Source of the DNA: Nitrospirota bacterium
GTDB taxonomy: Bacteria; Nitrospirota; Nitrospiria; Nitrospirales; Nitrospiraceae
Assembly (NCBI GenBank): GCA_040757595.1
Contig: JBFLWP010000002.1
Span: forward strand, 167,832-231,831
DNA: 64,000 bases
Reading direction: 5' to 3'
The translations under genes and the position numbers were made by a program. The notes under the pieces were generated by a model. The model was not told the DNA's origin, did not search any database, and saw nothing but the letters and a program-made list of their open reading frames with translations. This document shows positions 1-8,016 of the stretch, piece after piece. How positions within the stretch are numbered: position 1 is the first letter of the stretch; every line of letters begins with the position of its first letter.

Positions 1-597
1 GGGCGTGTTGTCAAGGCGCACCCGGATAAGAGTGCGTACCTGATCATGTTGACGACCGGCCATTTAGCCATCCTCCCAAAGGAAGAAGAAGACCGACCCT
101 ACAAGGTCGGGGATAATCTCGCCGCCGCGGTCAGCCGGATCGGGGACAGTCACCCGATCCTGTCTCAGCGGTCCGTCCACTACATTCGAAAAGTCGCCGA
201 TACGCTGCTGATCCCGTTGATTCGGGCGCAACGGGTCAAAATTCGCGGTGTGGCCAGCGCGGTGGGGGCCCCCTTCGTCAAGATCGCCATCGAAGAACTC
301 ACGGACGATGACCCGATGGGGGACTGTCTCAAGCTTCTCCTCGACTTTAAGTCGTACCTGACCCCTACAGTGGTGCTTGTGCGGTTTGATTCAGACTTGG
401 AGGCCTATATTACCAATGCCCTGGCCCCCGCTCCACGGAATAAGATTCGGCGCATCGTGATACTGCATTCGACGCGATCGGCTCAAGTTCTCGTCGAAAC
501 GTCCAGCGTCAGAGCCTTCCTGGGTTACAAGGGGCTCAACGTGGCCGTCGCGAATAAACTCGTCAAGCGGCATATCGAAATCGTAGGGGTCACGTAA
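1..597 (+). CDS. NusA-like protein (S1-KH-KH), 5' end outside the window
   Basis: The frame is open from the left edge, so the true start lies outside and the ATG at 46 is internal. The visible part resembles NusA: an S1/OB end (AILPKEEE, then YKVGDN), a first KH-like unit (HPILSQRS, YIRKV, VKIRGVAS) and a second half with DLEAYITNALAPAP, close to the NusA 'FIANALSPA' motif. NusA binds RNA polymerase and nascent RNA in pausing and antitermination. The RNA-binding GxxG loops look poorly conserved. The genes downstream suggest an accessory paralogue on a mobile element, not the housekeeping nusA. The family call is fairly sure; the role is inferred. Confidence 0.65.
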   Translation, partial: GRVVKAHPDKSAYLIMLTTGHLAILPKEEEDRPYKVGDNLAAAVSRIGDSHPILSQRSVHYIRKVADTLLIPLIRAQRVKIRGVASAVGAPFVKIAIEELTDDDPMGDCLKLLLDFKSYLTPTVVLVRFDSDLEAYITNALAPAPRNKIRRIVILHSTRSAQVLVETSSVRAFLGYKGLNVAVANKLVKRHIEIVGVT

Positions 598-706
598 GGT
601 CATCGTCTCTCCGCAGCGCGCGACGCTGGGGAGTTGTTCAACAGGGACCATCATCAAGCCAACCCCGGGTTCGCAAGGACGAACCCGCAGACCAAGGAGG
701 AGTGTC

Positions 707-1429
707 ATGTCGCAACAGAGCGTCGTCAGTGAATCGAACGGAAGCACGGAAGGTCGTGGTAATGGGGTCAGGAGCGGGAGAGACCGATCCGAGCGGGCCG
801 AGCGGATTCAGGCCATGAACATCGAACGCGCCAAGGATCCGCGCAGCGTGATCATCCTGCCCAAGACGAACGAGGGCTTCATGATGTGTCGCATGATGAT
901 CGCGCTGGACAGAGCCGTCTACAGGCTGCGGCGCGAGATCGGGAGCAGCATCTCTTTCGACAAGGCCGCCGTGGCGCTCAAGAAAGTCGAGGATCTCGGG
1001 GCGGCCATGAAGGACGCATTGAAGAAGTTCGGCATCCACGATGCCGGGGTGTTCGGCGCCCAGAATGATCTGGAAGCGCCCGAGGTGAGGGTCGCGTTCG
1101 CGGCGCGCCGGAATGCGTACGTGTTTCTCCCCCGGACTCAGTCGCTTCGCGATTTGATCTATGGGGTGCGGCATCTGGACAGCGCCATGCTGTCGTGCCG
1201 GTTGACCAGCACCGATCTCTCGGCCTCGGCGACGTCCCTGAAACAGGCCATCGAGGTCGTCAAGCAGGTCAATGACCTGACGGCCGAGCTGTCGGCGCTG
1301 GTCGGCATTGACTACGATCCTCCGCGCCGTTACGAGCAGTTGGAGGGGGGCGAGCCGAAAGAACCGAGGGCCCCGAAGGCTCCGAAGGAACCAAAAGCTT
1401 CAACGGTTTCGGCCGTTGCCGCGTCCTGA
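707..1429 (+). CDS. Hypothetical protein of the mobile region
   Basis: This 240-residue protein has no family I recognise. It starts at an ATG preceded by a strong AAGGAGGAG ribosome-binding site. The N-terminal 45 residues are charged and probably disordered. The middle (about 50-205) is helical, with hydrophobic heptads and no membrane segment or signal peptide. The C-terminus is a low-complexity tail with repeated P-K-E/A-P units. It sits between the NusA-like gene and a lipoprotein, about 110 bases after the former. It is probably cytoplasmic, and a structural or accessory protein of the element is only a guess. Confidence 0.6.
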   Translation: MSQQSVVSESNGSTEGRGNGVRSGRDRSERAERIQAMNIERAKDPRSVIILPKTNEGFMMCRMMIALDRAVYRLRREIGSSISFDKAAVALKKVEDLGAAMKDALKKFGIHDAGVFGAQNDLEAPEVRVAFAARRNAYVFLPRTQSLRDLIYGVRHLDSAMLSCRLTSTDLSASATSLKQAIEVVKQVNDLTAELSALVGIDYDPPRRYEQLEGGEPKEPRAPKAPKEPKASTVSAVAAS

Positions 1430-1437
1430 GGCACGAA

Positions 1438-1483
1438 GGCATTCCGCGACGAACTTCTCGGGATCCGGCCGTCGCGGGATGCC
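1438..1483 (+). other. Strong hairpin in intergenic spacer
   Basis: The 14-base arms at 1438-1451 and 1470-1483 pair completely apart from one G-U pair, with an 18-base loop. No T-run follows, so it is not a classical intrinsic terminator. It may set mRNA stability between the flanking genes. Confidence 0.4.
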
Positions 1484-1579
1484 CAGCCGGGATGCCGAGC
1501 ACGGTCGTTGTGGGGTCGTGCCTGCTCGATCAGCCGTGACCGATGTGATGAGTGCCTGTAACGGCCCGGAAAGGAGCGT

Positions 1580-2269
1580 ATGCGACGTGTGGTGTTGGTG
1601 ATCAGCGTGATCGCGGGATTGGCCGGGTGCGTGTCGAAAACAGAGTACCGCGCCCTCATGGACAAATACGCCCATACCCTGGCGATCAAGAATGAACTCG
1701 ATGTGGAGTACGGGGACCTCCGCAAACAGGTTGGGGTCCTGGAGCAAGGACATGGGAAGCTCGCCGGCAGCCTGACGGAGATGAAGCAGGCGCACACGGC
1801 TTCAACCGGCCAGATGAAGCTCATGCAGCAGGATCTCGAGTCGGCTAAGGGCCTCTTGCAGAAGGAGGCTCAGCTCATTCAGGAACTTCGGACCACGGTC
1901 GGCTCGCTCAAAACTCAGGTCGAGCAAGACGCGATGGACCTGAAGCGGGCGTTGGATGACGCCCAGGCCGAAGTCCGCGCCAGCCAGGAGGATCTGCGGC
2001 GCCAACTTCAGGCTCTGCAGAAGCGTGTCAACGATCTCGTCGTGAAGGTTCGGAGGATGACCGCTGCCGGGGACAAGAAGTCCGGCTCAAGTACGGCCGT
2101 GCCGGACAGCCCCAAGGCCGTATCGGACAACGGCAAAAAGGCAGTCGGTCCGAACCAGGATGGCTCTTCCGCAGCTCAAGGGACACCGGAAGGAACGGAG
2201 CAGCCCGCGGCCGACCCCGGGCCTCCTCCGTTGATCGGCACGCCGAGCGAAGCCGGAGGCAAGTCGTGA
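1580..2269 (+). CDS. Coiled-coil lipoprotein
   Basis: The 229-residue product starts with a short lipoprotein signal (MRRVVLVISVIAGLAGC); the lipobox LAGC puts the lipidated Cys at residue 17. Residues 20-155 are heptad-rich and should form a long coiled coil. The tail from about 165 is low-complexity, rich in S, G, P and A. A GGAAAGGAG ribosome-binding site precedes the ATG. The stop overlaps the GTG start of the next gene by four bases (GTGA), so the two are translationally coupled. It is likely a periplasmic or outer-membrane-anchored spacer protein. In a VirB1-containing cluster it could belong to a conjugation apparatus, but no specific family is recognised. Confidence 0.65.
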   Translation: MRRVVLVISVIAGLAGCVSKTEYRALMDKYAHTLAIKNELDVEYGDLRKQVGVLEQGHGKLAGSLTEMKQAHTASTGQMKLMQQDLESAKGLLQKEAQLIQELRTTVGSLKTQVEQDAMDLKRALDDAQAEVRASQEDLRRQLQALQKRVNDLVVKVRRMTAAGDKKSGSSTAVPDSPKAVSDNGKKAVGPNQDGSSAAQGTPEGTEQPAADPGPPPLIGTPSEAGGKS

Positions 2270-2616
2270 CCCATTCCATCTGGCTGCTCACCACGGAAAC
2301 CATTCCTGGGCGCCACTACGAGATCTTGGGATTGTTGATCGAGCAGGAAATTATCGGGCTCAATGTCGCCCGAGACCTCTTCGCGCAAGTGAAGGATTTC
2401 TTCGGTGGGCGTGTCGGCAGCTACGATGCGCCCATTCGGGCCGGAATGACCGACTGCTTCGAACGACTCAAACAGCGCGCGAAAGAGGCCGGCGGGGACG
2501 CCGTCGTGGGGCTCCGTGTCAGCCTCATGCCTGTCCCCTTCAAGAAGATGACCATGTTGCAAATCTGCGCCTATGGGACAGCCGTTCGACTGCTTGATCC
2601 GATGGAGTCCCCATGA
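2266..2616 (+). CDS. YbjQ/UPF0145 family protein
   Basis: The 116-residue protein shows the features of the YbjQ/UPF0145 family (heavy-metal-binding-like fold): an N-terminal TTETIPGRHYEILG strand, GLNVARDLFAQVKDFFGGR in the middle, GGDAVVGLRVS, and YGTAVRL near the end. Family members form pentameric beta-rich assemblies of unclear function. The GTG start lies in a GTGA overlap with the lipoprotein gene, and its own stop overlaps the next ATG (ATGA), so it sits inside a tightly coupled operon. Finding this usually chromosomal family among conjugation-type genes is slightly unusual. Family assignment is fairly sure; the role is unknown. Confidence 0.75.
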   Translation: MTHSIWLLTTETIPGRHYEILGLLIEQEIIGLNVARDLFAQVKDFFGGRVGSYDAPIRAGMTDCFERLKQRAKEAGGDAVVGLRVSLMPVPFKKMTMLQICAYGTAVRLLDPMESP

Positions 2617-3167
2617 CGACCCTTCACCGACGAAAGGCTCGGAAGTCCGCCCTGCTGATCGCGATCCTCTGGATCGTCATTCTCGGAGTCTGCTGGGTGT
2701 TTGCCTTGGCCGTGTCTGTTCGGGCCGAGGCGTGGACCCCGCCGGCCTGCATGGAACAGATTGCTGACTACTGGCGAATACCACCCTCCCTCATCCACGC
2801 CATTGTCCAGATCGAGAGCGGCGGTGATCCCATCGCCTTGAACGTCAATTCGCACGGACAGGGGAGGCGAGAGCTCGTGTCCTCGAAGCGGGACGCCGAG
2901 CGACGGATCGCGCGTCTGCTCCGGGAACGGGCCAATTTCGACGTAGGCTTGGGACAGATCAACGTCTGGACGGCCATCTCGTACGGCGTCCATCCGGCGT
3001 GGATGCTCGATCCGTGCTGGAATTTGTTCGTCACGGCTCGCCATCTCCGCGAGAAGATCGACCGGCACGGGTATAACTGGACTGCTATCGAACGCTACAA
3101 CGGCATCAATCCGAGGTATCCATGGAAGGTGTACGGGCAGTTACGACGGATGGCGGGCTCGCGATAA
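2613..3167 (+). CDS. VirB1-like lytic transglycosylase
   Basis: The 184-residue protein has an N-terminal membrane segment or signal (about 12-38) followed by an SLT/lysozyme-like domain. The catalytic Glu is E68 in the IES-G motif; GLGQINV and the later YNG motif complete the active-site signature of lytic transglycosylases. Enzymes of this size in mobile elements (VirB1/TrbN type) cut peptidoglycan locally so that a type IV secretion apparatus can be assembled. The ATG follows GGAGTCCCC and overlaps the previous stop. This gene is the best evidence that the region belongs to a conjugative element. A phage or cell-wall role cannot be excluded. Confidence 0.8.
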   Translation: MTTLHRRKARKSALLIAILWIVILGVCWVFALAVSVRAEAWTPPACMEQIADYWRIPPSLIHAIVQIESGGDPIALNVNSHGQGRRELVSSKRDAERRIARLLRERANFDVGLGQINVWTAISYGVHPAWMLDPCWNLFVTARHLREKIDRHGYNWTAIERYNGINPRYPWKVYGQLRRMAGSR

Positions 3168-3538
3168 CGCTCGGCATGATCGTCCTTGGGGCCGCGCTCC
3201 ACGGGTGCGAGCGAGATCCCAGCTCTCAACCACTGACGCCGGCGCCCGTGGCCGGCATGGTGGAGGGACGGTCCCCGGTTACCGAGCAGGCGCTCCAGAA
3301 CCTGCTGGAGCAGGCCCCTTCCAGCGCGGAAGTCCAGGCGATTGCCTATCGGTTGATCGATTGGCATGGTGCGATGCTCAAGCGGCAAGTCGATCTGGCG
3401 GTGGCCGCGTGGGACACGCTGTCTCCGGAGCAACGGCGGCAGGTTGCTTCCTCCATCCTCGGCCTGGCCGGGACGCTTGCAACTCGTGTCAACGGCTCTG
3501 GCCTCCGGCCGGGACGAACACCGGAAGTACCGCAATAA
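3122..3538 (+). CDS. Small putative lipoprotein
   Basis: The 138-residue reading frame overlaps the transglycosylase gene by 46 bases. If translation begins at the internal ATG at 3176, the protein starts with a short hydrophobic segment ending in ALHGC, a plausible lipobox. The remainder is helical with the motif DTLSPEQRRQVASSILG. No family is recognised. Its place between VirB1 and the NusG-like gene suggests a periplasmic accessory component of the same system. The start codon is uncertain. Confidence 0.5.
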   Translation: MEGVRAVTTDGGLAITLGMIVLGAALHGCERDPSSQPLTPAPVAGMVEGRSPVTEQALQNLLEQAPSSAEVQAIAYRLIDWHGAMLKRQVDLAVAAWDTLSPEQRRQVASSILGLAGTLATRVNGSGLRPGRTPEVPQ

Positions 3539-3555
3539 CCAGAGGATCGGGACCC

Positions 3556-3969
3556 ATGCGGACATGGATGTTATTGATCAGGCCGGGGTGGTACGGGCGG
3601 GTCAAGCAGTTTCTCGAGCATATTGGCGTCACGGAGATGCAACGGATGGACGACTACATCATTTGTCAGGGTCCTGATGATCTGAAGGAGACCGTACGGA
3701 ATTGTCAAAGCGTGCTCACGATCGTCCCGCTCGAATCGGCGCCGGATTCGGGGACCGTCGAGCAGAATGGGGCGCCCGATACCGATGCGATCAAGCCGGG
3801 GGAGTTGGTCACGGTCAAGATCGAGGGCGGGGCCACCATGACCGGCCAGCTTCATGCGATCCTGGGTGAAACCGTCATCGTCCATGTGTGGTGTTTCGGC
3901 CGCGTGCTGCCCCTCACCACGCAGCGAGCTGCCTTGAAGCGCGTCGAACTGCCGGAAGCGTGGCGGTAA
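3556..3969 (+). CDS. NusG-like transcription factor (NGN plus KOW pattern)
   Basis: The protein is 137 residues from the ATG at 3556; the frame is open further upstream, but that part overlaps the preceding gene. Residues 1-62 fit a NusG N-terminal domain: WMLLIRPGWYGRVKQFL, a YIICQG strand and a closing VLTIVPLE. Residues 80-133 fit a KOW-type SH3 barrel: IKPGELVTVKIEGG, then VWCFGRVLPLT, comparable to 'FGRETPVEL' in NusG. NusG/RfaH proteins bind the RNA polymerase clamp and aid elongation; specialised paralogues act on long operons. With a NusA-like gene 3 kb upstream, an element-specific antitermination pair is plausible. Homology is remote and judged by eye. Confidence 0.5.
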   Translation: MRTWMLLIRPGWYGRVKQFLEHIGVTEMQRMDDYIICQGPDDLKETVRNCQSVLTIVPLESAPDSGTVEQNGAPDTDAIKPGELVTVKIEGGATMTGQLHAILGETVIVHVWCFGRVLPLTTQRAALKRVELPEAWR

Positions 3970-3990
3970 CGAACACCACACCTGCCTCCT

Positions 3991-5328
3991 GTGACTGTCG
4001 TGGGACCACGTCGGACCTCATTCGCTCAACTACTCTCGCGGTTCCTCCCCTGGAAATCCGCTCGTGGTCCGACCGAGGAAGCCCCGTTGGTCATTCCATT
4101 AGAGAGCTTGGCTGACCTGTGGAAGAATCGGAATAGGGCCCGGCAGGCTTCCGGTCGGACCGAGACATCACCGACGAGCCAGGCTTCTGCCGTTCCGTTT
4201 CAGCCGATCACGCCTGGCCATGCCGATCAGGCGCCTCCTCAGGAACAACCGGCGACCACGGATGTCACGCATTCGGTCCCATCCCGTGCGGGTTCCGGAC
4301 ACTCCGCCCGTCTTCTTGATCAATTCCTCGTCCCCAACCGGCACCTTCTGGGATCCGCGTGGGAGCCGCTCGTCGCAGTCTGCGAGCTCCTTGAGGCCAA
4401 CCCCAACGATCCGTCCGTCGTGATCGTCGAGTCGTCACGTGACGAGGAAAGCATGGAACTCTTCTCCATTCGGGACACCTTAGCGAAGGTCCCACTCAAG
4501 CACCACACGGCCCGGGTCACCCGACACGCCCTCGATCTCCTGGCCCAGCAATATCGGACGCCAGAACCACTGCTTGCGAAACTCCTCACGATTGCCCTCG
4601 GCCATGACATCGGAAAGATCGCCACGTTGCGCCAGAGCGGGATTTACACGATGTCGGATCATCCCAAGATCAGTTCCTCGAAACTCCGGGAGATCTTCGC
4701 GCCGTATGCCGTCACGCAGAACCTGCATTGGCTGGACGAGGCCTTGAACAGCATCGAGGAGCATCATCGGGTCAGCCGCAATCCATTGACCAATATCCTG
4801 CAAATGGCGGATCGGAAGGCCCGCGAAGAAGAAGTGCAGCTCATGAGCCGCGATATCACCGTCCAACCCTGGGAGTCATGGTGCAAACCGGCCGACCTTT
4901 TATCGATCGTGGCCGAGAAAATCAACGTGCTCGAGCGAGGCCAGTCGTCGTGGAGAGGGATCTCCTTCGAGGGGGTCGTCTATTGCAAGCCGGAGTGGAT
5001 GTATGAAGCCGCCAAAAAGCTTGCCAATCACAGACGGGTGATCGACTTGGTGCTGGTCGCCACGTCGGAGAAGGAAACCGCATACCGGCGCCTGGTCGAG
5101 ACGCTGAGACAGGCTGATCTCCTGGCGCTGGATGTTGGCCCTGGCTATTACGGGCTGCCGTTCGAAATCCGATCGCCCCACTTGAAGAATCCGAAGAAGC
5201 ACGCTTTGGTTCCAATTAAAATTGAGGCGTTCGGTCAGAAAGCCGGCGAGTTCGAGCAGATGAAAGAGGGGATCTTGCAAACCATCTCGTCTATCAAGCC
5301 GGCCAGGAGCGGCTCGCTCTTTCCCTAA
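3991..5328 (+). CDS. HD-domain protein of the mobile region
   Basis: The product is 445 residues from a GTG, and the start is uncertain. Residues 1-110 look disordered. An HD metal-binding pattern follows: H171/H172 and H179, then G-H205-D206-IGK, a further H224 in SDHPK, and H258-H259 in IEEHH. Such domains are metal-dependent phosphohydrolases. The C-terminal 170 residues, with FEGVVYCKPEWM and GYYGLPFEIRS, are not recognised. MobH-type relaxases of integrative elements also carry an HD-like domain with a C-terminal module, so a relaxase-like role is a possibility. I do not see enough similarity to claim it. Confidence 0.55.
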   Translation: MTVVGPRRTSFAQLLSRFLPWKSARGPTEEAPLVIPLESLADLWKNRNRARQASGRTETSPTSQASAVPFQPITPGHADQAPPQEQPATTDVTHSVPSRAGSGHSARLLDQFLVPNRHLLGSAWEPLVAVCELLEANPNDPSVVIVESSRDEESMELFSIRDTLAKVPLKHHTARVTRHALDLLAQQYRTPEPLLAKLLTIALGHDIGKIATLRQSGIYTMSDHPKISSSKLREIFAPYAVTQNLHWLDEALNSIEEHHRVSRNPLTNILQMADRKAREEEVQLMSRDITVQPWESWCKPADLLSIVAEKINVLERGQSSWRGISFEGVVYCKPEWMYEAAKKLANHRRVIDLVLVATSEKETAYRRLVETLRQADLLALDVGPGYYGLPFEIRSPHLKNPKKHALVPIKIEAFGQKAGEFEQMKEGILQTISSIKPARSGSLFP

Positions 5329-5358
5329 ACGATGCCACGCTGAACAGGAGTGGAAGTC

Positions 5359-5613
5359 ATGGACAATCTCATTGAGTGGTTTAATCCCGCGTACTACGGG
5401 GATCCTGAAGCCTATCTGGCCTGGTGGCAGTCCGTTCTGGACACGCTGTTTACCGGCATGACCGCTCGGCTTCTGGCCTCGGTCATGCTGTTCTATTCGT
5501 TCTGGTACGGTGTCTATAAACAGCGCTTCGCGGTCGGCATGGTCTTCTTTCTCGCCGCCTACGCGCTGGCGTATGGCGCGAGTCTCAGCTGGCTCTTCGC
5601 TCCGCGACCGTAG
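5359..5613 (+). CDS. Small membrane protein with two helices
   Basis: The 84-residue protein starts at the ATG at 5359, correctly spaced behind AGGAG; an upstream GTG at 5350 overlaps that site. It has a polar, aromatic N-terminus followed by two membrane helices (about 35-52 and 57-77). No family is recognised. The next membrane-protein gene starts 22 bases downstream with its own AGGAGG, so the pair is probably co-transcribed and could form one membrane complex of the conjugation-type machinery. This is inference from context. Confidence 0.55.
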   Translation: MDNLIEWFNPAYYGDPEAYLAWWQSVLDTLFTGMTARLLASVMLFYSFWYGVYKQRFAVGMVFFLAAYALAYGASLSWLFAPRP

Positions 5614-5634
5614 TCTGAACAGGAGGAACTGGAG

Positions 5635-6363
5635 ATGGGAAAGGGTGGGGGGCTGCTCCCGATCATCGGCGAGCGGCCAAAGCCAAAAAGTTTAATCGAG
5701 GCGATTTCCGACATCCAGATGTACGCCAATATGGAACGGGACGGTCAGCCGCTGCCGGAATCCTATCTCCTCTTACGAGAGCGGATGAGCTTCATGGAGG
5801 TGGGGTTGAAAGGAGGCTTGGTGAGCACCTTGATCAGCGGTCTCACCCTGCCGATCAGTGTGGCGGTGATCGAACAGCTCTTCCCAATTTTCGGGACGAC
5901 GCACCCAAGCGCCTTCGATCAGATGTTTGCCCTCCTGCTGAGCGTCAGCTTTGCCCTCGGATACAACATCGTGACGGCGATGAATTTATCCGCCTGCTTT
6001 ATCGGTCCGTGGAGCAAGAAAGCGATTTACGCGCTCTACGGCGCGCTCTTTACAGGGAAGGCCCTGGTCGTGGTCGGCCTCTTTTGGTTCTACCATTACC
6101 TCTATTTCTTCCTGACGCCGAATCGACTCGGGCTGTTCGTTGAGAAGACGCAATTCATCCAGAAACTCCTCCTGCTCACCCCGGGCACGGTCGGGCACCT
6201 GACCGCGTGGATTCTTCAGATTCGTCATGCCTTCCTGATTGCCGCCTGGCTTGTGCTGGTTCTGACCACCTTAACCGCGGTCGTCTCGATCGTCATTTTT
6301 CTCCTGGGTCAACATCGGATCCAGCGGGACCTCGCCAAGAAGCGGTTGTACCTGGATCAATGA
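5635..6363 (+). CDS. Polytopic membrane protein
   Basis: The 242-residue protein begins with a soluble segment (1-55). At least four hydrophobic helices follow, around 60-85, 95-120, 128-155 and 198-228, separated by a polar loop around 160-185, and the C-terminus is short and basic. An AGGAGG precedes the ATG. It ends 60 bases before the convergent parR gene, which closes the plus-strand run. I recognise no family. An inner-membrane component of the transfer system is a reasonable but unproven idea. Confidence 0.6.
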   Translation: MGKGGGLLPIIGERPKPKSLIEAISDIQMYANMERDGQPLPESYLLLRERMSFMEVGLKGGLVSTLISGLTLPISVAVIEQLFPIFGTTHPSAFDQMFALLLSVSFALGYNIVTAMNLSACFIGPWSKKAIYALYGALFTGKALVVVGLFWFYHYLYFFLTPNRLGLFVEKTQFIQKLLLLTPGTVGHLTAWILQIRHAFLIAAWLVLVLTTLTAVVSIVIFLLGQHRIQRDLAKKRLYLDQ

Positions 6364-6423
6364 GTGCCGCTTCCTTCCGATGGACATGGGCGGGCAACGG
6401 GGCTCCGGCTTTTCGGGGGATGG

Positions 6424-6870
6424 TCAGCCGTCCTCATCGGAACCCGTGTCGGTGAAGTGGATGACGTGTTTCAGGATGACATCGAACTCGGTCGAGCGAG
6501 TCGGCGTCGTCGCCAAGGAGGCCGGGCCGGGTTCCTGGCGCGTCGTCTCGGGTTCCGATGGCTTCCCTGATGGCCCAGGGTCAGTCACGGCGGGCCGTGG
6601 CCCGTCGTGACGCTCGATGACAAGACTGTCGAGCCCTCGCTGCGCAAAGCCCCGCAATAATCGCGCGCGCTCCCGTTGGTGGACGGCCGCCAGGCGGTCA
6701 TAGAGAGGACGATCAAGGACCGATTGGGGCGAGATCGTCAGCTTGATGCGCAGCGATCGGGCCTTCTGGGATGGCTGAGCCGCCGGCAGCCGCCACTTCG
6801 CAAGCCGCTGGCCGATTTGCGTGGTGCGCGCTCGGTTTGCACTACTGGACTTGCTGGATCTGCTTCCCAT
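6424..6870 (-). CDS. parR: ParR-like DNA-binding adaptor
   Basis: The 148-residue protein is encoded directly after the actin-like parM gene and overlaps its end by 29 bases, the order expected in type II (ParMRC) partition loci. Residues 40-85 carry a beta strand (SLRIKLTIS) and helices (PLYDRLAAVHQRERARLLRGFAQRGL) that resemble the ribbon-helix-helix and adjoining helix of ParR-type proteins. The rest is P/T/S-rich and probably disordered, with a conserved-looking C-terminal end (FDVILKHVIHFT) that could contact ParM. Direct family evidence is weak, and the call rests mainly on gene order. Confidence 0.55.
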   Translation of the reverse strand: MGSRSSKSSSANRARTTQIGQRLAKWRLPAAQPSQKARSLRIKLTISPQSVLDRPLYDRLAAVHQRERARLLRGFAQRGLDSLVIERHDGPRPAVTDPGPSGKPSEPETTRQEPGPASLATTPTRSTEFDVILKHVIHFTDTGSDEDG

Positions 6871-7777
6871 ACTTGAAATACCCCCGCGCGTTGGCGATCG
6901 CCGGGTCTTGGACCGCCAGGACCGGATACTCCTTGCCGAGGCCGGCCTCGACCAACTGAGCCCCGCCTCCGGTCAAGAGGAGCTGATCAACCGTCGCGTC
7001 TTGCCAGAGTTGTTCGATATACCGCTGGAGGGTCAACGTCAGCTCTTTGACCCGGTGACTGACCAGATCCGCGATGTCATGTGTGGTCCCCCGCACTTTA
7101 ATCGATCGGCTGCGGAGCGCCGCATCCAATTGATGGAGGCGCCACGAGCATCGGAACTTCTCCCGAAGGTCGCGTTCCAACCGCTGACAGACGAGCGAGA
7201 CCCCGACCTCGATTCCGGTCATGCGTTCCGTTCGGGGTTGTAGACGATCCACGATCAAGCAGTCCGTCGTATAGTAGCCAATGTCGAGGATGCCGACGGT
7301 TTGGTCGGCCAACGCCGGGTTGCGGGTGGCGCCGGCCTCGTCGAGGAGGAGATCCATGTAGGAGCCGAGCGGCTGCGGCAACACGGAGATATGCTTGACG
7401 CCACGATGGATCTGACGGATGAGTTTCGTGAGGGATTTCCGATCATCGAGATACCCGACTGGCAGGCCAGTCACCACATGGAGAGGTTCAGGCTGGTCGT
7501 ACGGCCTCAGCGCATGGGACACCAAGACCCGGTACGGGAGCGATTCGATCCACGATCGCGAGCGGGCTTGAAACTCCATGCTACTGGACCGTACGGCCCG
7601 GTCCCCGACGAAAAACAGCTGTCCCTCCACGGTCTCGACGTCATCGAGCCGATCCGTGAAGCCTTCGATAGCCATGCCAGCCTCATAGCTCCCAACGACA
7701 CTCGGGTAGCTGCGAACTCCCTTCTCGTCCACGATTTTGGTCCACCCATACCCCACATCGAGTCCGATGCTCTTCAT
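6842..7777 (-). CDS. parM: ParM/StbA-like actin homologue for plasmid segregation
   Basis: The start was chosen at the ATG at 7777 behind GGGAGGGAGG, giving 311 residues; longer frames read into the upstream repeats. The actin-fold signatures are present: phosphate-1 IGLDVGYGWTK (4-14), phosphate-2 ILDIGYYTTD (163-172), adenosine motif LLTGGGAQ (267-274), and the C-terminal ANARGYFKYG typical of ParM/StbA proteins. These ATPases polymerise into filaments that push plasmid copies apart through ParR bound at a centromere. Three 71-bp repeats lie directly upstream and the parR-like gene follows, so the locus looks complete. It implies low-copy plasmid replication or an element with an episomal stage. 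Confidence 0.85.
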   Translation of the reverse strand: MKSIGLDVGYGWTKIVDEKGVRSYPSVVGSYEAGMAIEGFTDRLDDVETVEGQLFFVGDRAVRSSSMEFQARSRSWIESLPYRVLVSHALRPYDQPEPLHVVTGLPVGYLDDRKSLTKLIRQIHRGVKHISVLPQPLGSYMDLLLDEAGATRNPALADQTVGILDIGYYTTDCLIVDRLQPRTERMTGIEVGVSLVCQRLERDLREKFRCSWRLHQLDAALRSRSIKVRGTTHDIADLVSHRVKELTLTLQRYIEQLWQDATVDQLLLTGGGAQLVEAGLGKEYPVLAVQDPAIANARGYFKYGKQIQQVQ

Positions 7778-7807
7778 GCCCTCCCTCCCTGCGGTTACGG
7801 TCTCTTC

Positions 7808-7992
7808 CGCGTCTCGGCAATACTCTTTTGAGATGTTGTCGCCCGTCGTCGGAATCCGGGGGCCACCCCCCCCTCTCTCGCGTCTCGGCCGCACTCCTTG
7901 GCGATTTTGTCGCCCGTCGTCGGAATCCGGGGGCCACCCCCCCCCCTTCCGCGTCTCGGTAATACTCTTTTGAGATGTTGTCGCCCGTCGTC
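7808..7992. repeat. Three 71-bp direct repeats, candidate parC centromere
   Basis: Units begin at 7808, 7879 and 7950 with an exact 71-base period; the third is partial. Each contains CGCGTCTCGG, then TTGTCGCCCGTCGTC, and ends (units 1 and 2) in GGAATCCGGGGGCCACC. Unit 2 diverges in the segment after CGTCTCGG. The array lies 30 bases upstream of the parM start, where ParMRC systems place the ParR-bound centromere and the autoregulated promoter. Its function is inferred from position. Confidence 0.7.
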
Positions 7993-8016
7993 ACGGCCGA
8001 CGGGTCGCTCGTAGCC

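Noticed and set aside
7808..7992. 71-bp repeats considered as a CRISPR array
   Set aside because: The units are contiguous, with no unique spacers and no cas genes; they are tandem direct repeats beside parM.
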